DNA from: an uncultured bacterium
GTDB lineage: Bacteria > Bacillota > Clostridia > Lachnospirales > Lachnospiraceae
Direction: 5' to 3'
Assembly (NCBI GenBank): GCA_945828315.1
Contig: CALZQA010000003.1
Location: forward strand, 1-64,000
DNA length: 64,000 nucleotides
The position numbers were made by a program, and so were the translations under genes. Below, in pieces: positions 60,290 to 64,000 of the stretch. The stretch's first letter is position 1. Every line of letters begins with the position of its first letter. The notes under the pieces are model-generated. The model did not search any database, was not told the DNA's origin, and was given only the letters and a program-made list of their open reading frames with translations.

Positions 60290-60751
60290 CTAACTTGAAT
60301 AGTTTTCCAGAAATTCGAGCAGAGCTTCCTCTGACTCAAAATACTTTCCCTCATCAATCTCCTTCTGTACCCGTTCCGGGAGCAGATCATATGCAATTGC
60401 CGTCTCCATATAGAGTGTTCCCGTCTGTGCAGCATATACCTCCAGATAACCATCCGTTACTGCCAGATAATAGGTCGTCTCAGCCGGTGTATTCTGTCCC
60501 GCCAAGGCTTCTCCTTTCGGTGCTGACGGGCTCTGCACGGATGGATCCGGATGCGGTGTGCTGCTGGCCTGCTGAAGCTTTTCTGTCTCATTCTCTGCTA
60601 TTGTTGCCTGTTCCTGTGCCGGATTTAAAGAGGGATCATCTGATTTTTTCCGGTTCTTCATGGAAGTATACACTACAATACATACGGCTGTCAAAAGTAA
60701 TATAGCTAAAATAAAGTATAATCTTGTTTTTATAAATTCATTTTTTCTCAT
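60290..60751 (-). CDS. Membrane-anchored hypothetical protein (BofC C-terminal-like tail)
   Basis: N-terminal TM, low-complexity linker, 'YYLAVTDGYLEVYAAQTGTLYMETAIAYDLLPERVQKEI'. Confidence 0.6.
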   Translation of the reverse strand: MRKNEFIKTRLYFILAILLLTAVCIVVYTSMKNRKKSDDPSLNPAQEQATIAENETEKLQQASSTPHPDPSVQSPSAPKGEALAGQNTPAETTYYLAVTDGYLEVYAAQTGTLYMETAIAYDLLPERVQKEIDEGKYFESEEALLEFLENYSS

Positions 60752-60811
60752 ATTTATCACCACAGATAGTATGAACAGATCTGTGGAAAAATATGCATGG
60801 AATTCCTTTTT

Positions 60812-62482
60812 TTATAAAAGCCTCATTTTCCGCCCCAGCGAGATCAGCTTGCGACCGCCGGGGAAGGAAAGCAGGTCTTCTTCATTCAATCCCTTCAACA
60901 CAAGCATTAATACAAAATATGCACACGCTCCAACAAAGATCGACAAGATCGTACTGATTGCATTGATATTTAAGATCATCTGAAGCACCATATAAACGAC
61001 ATAGACAAGGACTCCCATGATTCCGGCTGACAATGCCGGGATCAGGAAGGTCTTTTTCACCTCCTGTTTAAAGCCCAGATAACGGTTAATGCCATATCCG
61101 TTGAGAAGGCACATGAGCAGTGCAAAAAATGTATTTGCCCAGATCACAGCAAAAATATTCAGATCAGCAAGATACATCAGAGCCACCAGAAGTCCCGCCT
61201 GTAATGCAAGCGAGATAGCAGCATTGATCACCGGAACCTTCATTCGGTTGATTCCTTGCAGAATTCCGTTGGATAATGTTGAAAGCGAGTAAAAAACAAC
61301 GGAAATAACGCCGACCTGTAGCATGTGTGCTGCCAGCGGCGTACTGTCATTAAACAAGAGCTGCATGACCGGAGAAGCTAATACTCCCAGACCGACCGCA
61401 CAGGGGAATGCAACAACCATGCTGTAATGGATCGCGTTTCCGGTCTTCTTATGAACACCGTCCATATCCTTGCTGGCAAAAGATGCCGTGATGGCCGGAA
61501 CGCTGGCAGAAACCACTGCAGATGCGATCGAGATAGGTACATTGACAAGTACACGGTATTTTCCGCCGAACACTCCCCAGAATGTATGGATCTGATCTGC
61601 CGTATATCCCTGAAGATTTGCCACATTTTTAAATAATGCCTGATCTACGATCGCGCTTAAATTGTAAAGCGTTGTTGAAAGAAGCACCGGTACTACCGTC
61701 CAGATGAGCACATGCAGGATCGTGCGGTAAGATTCTCTGGAAGAACCACGGTCACGGCGCAGCTTGCGTTTCAGCACCCGCTTATAGACCATAAATACAA
61801 ACAGTACGAACAACAGGGCGGCCAGTGCACCTGCTCCCGTACCGAGTGTACCTCCGGCCGCTCCGAAGGCTGCGCTGTATTCCTCTGCGTCACCGAGAAC
61901 CGCACCGATCTTTGCCCCATAACGGAACAGATAATAGGCAGCAACCACGCTTACGATGGCATTGATGATCTGCTCAACGATCTGCGATACTGCACTTGGC
62001 ATCATAGTTCCGAGCCCCTGAAAAAAACCGCGGATCACACCGAGGATCGCCACAATAAACAATGTAGGCGCAAGTACTCGGAGCGCAAATACACAAAACG
62101 GGGTCTTTAAAAACGCCGCAAAATAATCTGCAAAAAAGAAAACAACCAGCGCAGCTGCAAGTCCGCTGCATACAGCAAATCCGAGTGCCGCCTTGAATAC
62201 CCGGTAAGCATCCCTCATCCGTCCCTGTGACACGCGCGCCGAAACCATTTTTGACACTGCAAGCGGCAGACTCATGGACGAGATCAAAAGCAGCAGCGAA
62301 TAGATTTCAAAGGCTGTGCTATAATAATCATTTCCCAGATCGCCAAGGATCGCCGTCAACGGACTGCGGTAGAGCAGACCGATAATACGGCTCACAATAG
62401 AAGCGATCGCAAGGATCGAACCCTGTACCAGAAAACTGGAGTTATTTGATTGTCTGCCTGTTCTGTTATTTTTTTGATCCAT
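60812..62482 (-). CDS. SpoVB/MurJ-like polysaccharide/lipid flippase (MOP superfamily)
   Basis: ~556 aa polytopic; ASIVSRIIGLLYRSPLTAILGDLGNDYYSTAFEIYSLLLLIS; RGFFQGLGTMMPSAVSQIVEQI. Confidence 0.92.
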   Translation of the reverse strand: MDQKNNRTGRQSNNSSFLVQGSILAIASIVSRIIGLLYRSPLTAILGDLGNDYYSTAFEIYSLLLLISSMSLPLAVSKMVSARVSQGRMRDAYRVFKAALGFAVCSGLAAALVVFFFADYFAAFLKTPFCVFALRVLAPTLFIVAILGVIRGFFQGLGTMMPSAVSQIVEQIINAIVSVVAAYYLFRYGAKIGAVLGDAEEYSAAFGAAGGTLGTGAGALAALLFVLFVFMVYKRVLKRKLRRDRGSSRESYRTILHVLIWTVVPVLLSTTLYNLSAIVDQALFKNVANLQGYTADQIHTFWGVFGGKYRVLVNVPISIASAVVSASVPAITASFASKDMDGVHKKTGNAIHYSMVVAFPCAVGLGVLASPVMQLLFNDSTPLAAHMLQVGVISVVFYSLSTLSNGILQGINRMKVPVINAAISLALQAGLLVALMYLADLNIFAVIWANTFFALLMCLLNGYGINRYLGFKQEVKKTFLIPALSAGIMGVLVYVVYMVLQMILNINAISTILSIFVGACAYFVLMLVLKGLNEEDLLSFPGGRKLISLGRKMRLL

Positions 62483-62523
62483 AAACGAAATTTATCCTTC
62501 TGTTTTTTCTGAAACCGTTTTGA

Positions 62524-63651
62524 TCAGCGGGCGTTCCATGCGTCCGCAGTCTCATAGATACCGATATTATCAGCAGAATCGGTTGTAATGATACATATGC
62601 TTGTTTTGCCCGGATTCATGACAAGCTGGTCACCGTTTCCATCATAAAAGAGAGACGGGGACTCCAGATTATCTTTTTTCCAAGTAACATCCTCACATTT
62701 TCCGCCGGTAAAATAGATCGCCTTACCGCTTCCCACCGTATCAAATTCCATCCGGCCCTTACTGTCGATGACTCTGCCGGGAATAAACTGGAAGATCACA
62801 TTTGTAAATGCAAGCTGCTCTCCGGTCTCACCGTCAATATGTTCTTTTTTGTAATGAAAGCGCTTATATAATCCGCTCTCCGCGTCATATTCAAACCATG
62901 TTTTGCTGTTTGGATAAGTTGTCTGCATTGCATATACATCATTTCCGTTTAAAGTAACCGGATCCTCGCCGTCAGCAAACAGAAAATGCCCAGTATAACC
63001 ATCCGCATAGGTTGTCCGATACCCTTTTTTTTCGATACCGGCAGCAATTCCCTCAGGGGTCGTAAAAACATTATGCGGTGCGGAACGATCACTGGAACGG
63101 TAATACATCACACTCTCCACCGATCCATCCAGACCATTCAGGTTGTCGATGGCATCACTGTTCAAAAAGCTCTTTGCAATGCTTGCCTGTCCATAATGTG
63201 CATAGATCGCATCATATTCTTTTGCAATATGCGCATAATACAGACGGCAGCTCCGCACGGATCCGTACTTTGGCGCATCATTGTAATTATCAAAAATCCC
63301 CATTAGACGGGTCAGACCACCCTCCACCAGACACTCGTAGAGAACATCTGCCTCTCCGATGCCATACTGGGGCAGCGCATCCGTCGTATTGCCGAACATG
63401 ATCGCCACCGGTCGGTTTTTTGTCTCTTCTTCCGGCAGCCACTCGCCGGTCAGAAGACTCTGTGCTTCCCCTTCGTGAGTCACGACCGGTTCTTCCTCCG
63501 GCTCGGGTTCCGGTTCTTCCTCTTCCACAGCCACCGGCGGAACCGTCAGGTCAACAACATCTGTCTCTGATTCTTTATCTTTCCCGCAACCACTCGCCAT
63601 CATACCGACTGCCAGTGCGAGAAGCATCCATGATACAAATTTCTTCTTCAT
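62524..63651 (-). CDS. DUF3048 lipoprotein (YerB-like)
   Basis: Lipobox MMASGCGKD; RPVAIMFGNTTDALPQYGIGEADVLYECLVEGGLTRLMGIF; VRSCRLYYAHIAKEYDAIYAHYG. Confidence 0.9.
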   Translation of the reverse strand: MKKKFVSWMLLALAVGMMASGCGKDKESETDVVDLTVPPVAVEEEEPEPEPEEEPVVTHEGEAQSLLTGEWLPEEETKNRPVAIMFGNTTDALPQYGIGEADVLYECLVEGGLTRLMGIFDNYNDAPKYGSVRSCRLYYAHIAKEYDAIYAHYGQASIAKSFLNSDAIDNLNGLDGSVESVMYYRSSDRSAPHNVFTTPEGIAAGIEKKGYRTTYADGYTGHFLFADGEDPVTLNGNDVYAMQTTYPNSKTWFEYDAESGLYKRFHYKKEHIDGETGEQLAFTNVIFQFIPGRVIDSKGRMEFDTVGSGKAIYFTGGKCEDVTWKKDNLESPSLFYDGNGDQLVMNPGKTSICIITTDSADNIGIYETADAWNAR

Positions 63652-63676
63652 GTAACTTTACCTTCCTTTTTCTGAT

Positions 63677-64000
63677 TTATCTCATAATGCCCAGATCATC
63701 CAAAATGCTGCGCTGTCTTGCCTCCATCGCTTCGCGTTCCTGCTCTGTTTCATGATCGTAGCCGAATAAATGGAGCATGCTATGTAAGATCAAAAAAGCG
63801 AATTCACGCTTCTCGCTATGCCCGTATGCAGCAGCCTGCTCCTTCACCTTGTCCACACTCAGGATAATATCTCCCAGCAGAAGTTCACCTGTATCAGGGT
63901 TGAAATTATCTTCCACGCAGTCTTCTGCATGAGAAAAATCTGCAGGAGCATCGTAAGTCTGCATCGGGAAAGATAACACGTCCGTCGGTCGGTCAATCTG
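63677..64000 (-). CDS. ybeY: Endoribonuclease YbeY, N-terminus beyond window end
   Basis: DRPTDVLSFPM reads through to the window end; LGDIILSVDKVKEQAAAYGHS; HSMLHLFGYDHE zinc motif. Confidence 0.95.
   Translation of the reverse strand, partial: QIDRPTDVLSFPMQTYDAPADFSHAEDCVEDNFNPDTGELLLGDIILSVDKVKEQAAAYGHSEKREFAFLILHSMLHLFGYDHETEQEREAMEARQRSILDDLGIMR

Overview
This 64 kb window is a chromosomal segment from a Firmicutes/Clostridia genome. Gene order and protein character suggest Lachnospiraceae (inference). It is mostly housekeeping DNA. Plus-strand half: cinA(partial)-rsmD-coaD, M23 peptidase, rsuA-type and rluA-type pseudouridine synthases, ygiQ-type radical SAM, recU, hisZ-hisG-hisD-hisIE fusion, a large secreted protein, two linked radical-SAM genes, RNase E/G, rplU-prp-rpmA-obgE-yhbY-nadD-yqeK-rsfS, and a sugar nucleotidyltransferase/kinase pair. 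Minus-strand half: lexA (divergent from a LysM/YneA-like gene), tyrosine recombinase, rluD-lspA-aroB-ylmH-sepF-yggS, dacA-mgsA-rodA-minEDC-mrdA-mreDCB-radC, miaA-mutL-mutS, two flavoproteins, a flippase, DUF3048 and ybeY(partial). I saw no tRNA or rRNA genes, CRISPR arrays, prophage or transposons. I did not find a clear new multi-gene system. The observations most worth following up are: (1) a degenerate HisF-like barrel fused to an intact HisIE, with both catalytic Asp positions replaced; (2) an MgsA homologue coupled to rodA in which the canonical GGDQQ catalytic Asp is Ala; (3) a LexA-box cluster between lexA and a YneA-like LysM gene; (4) an orphan 1187-aa secreted beta-helix-like protein with its own promoter and an 18-nt repeat linker; (5) a ~236-aa insertion in PBP2; (6) a 22-bp perfect inverted repeat lacking a U-tract. 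All calls come from reading the sequence; no database search was run.
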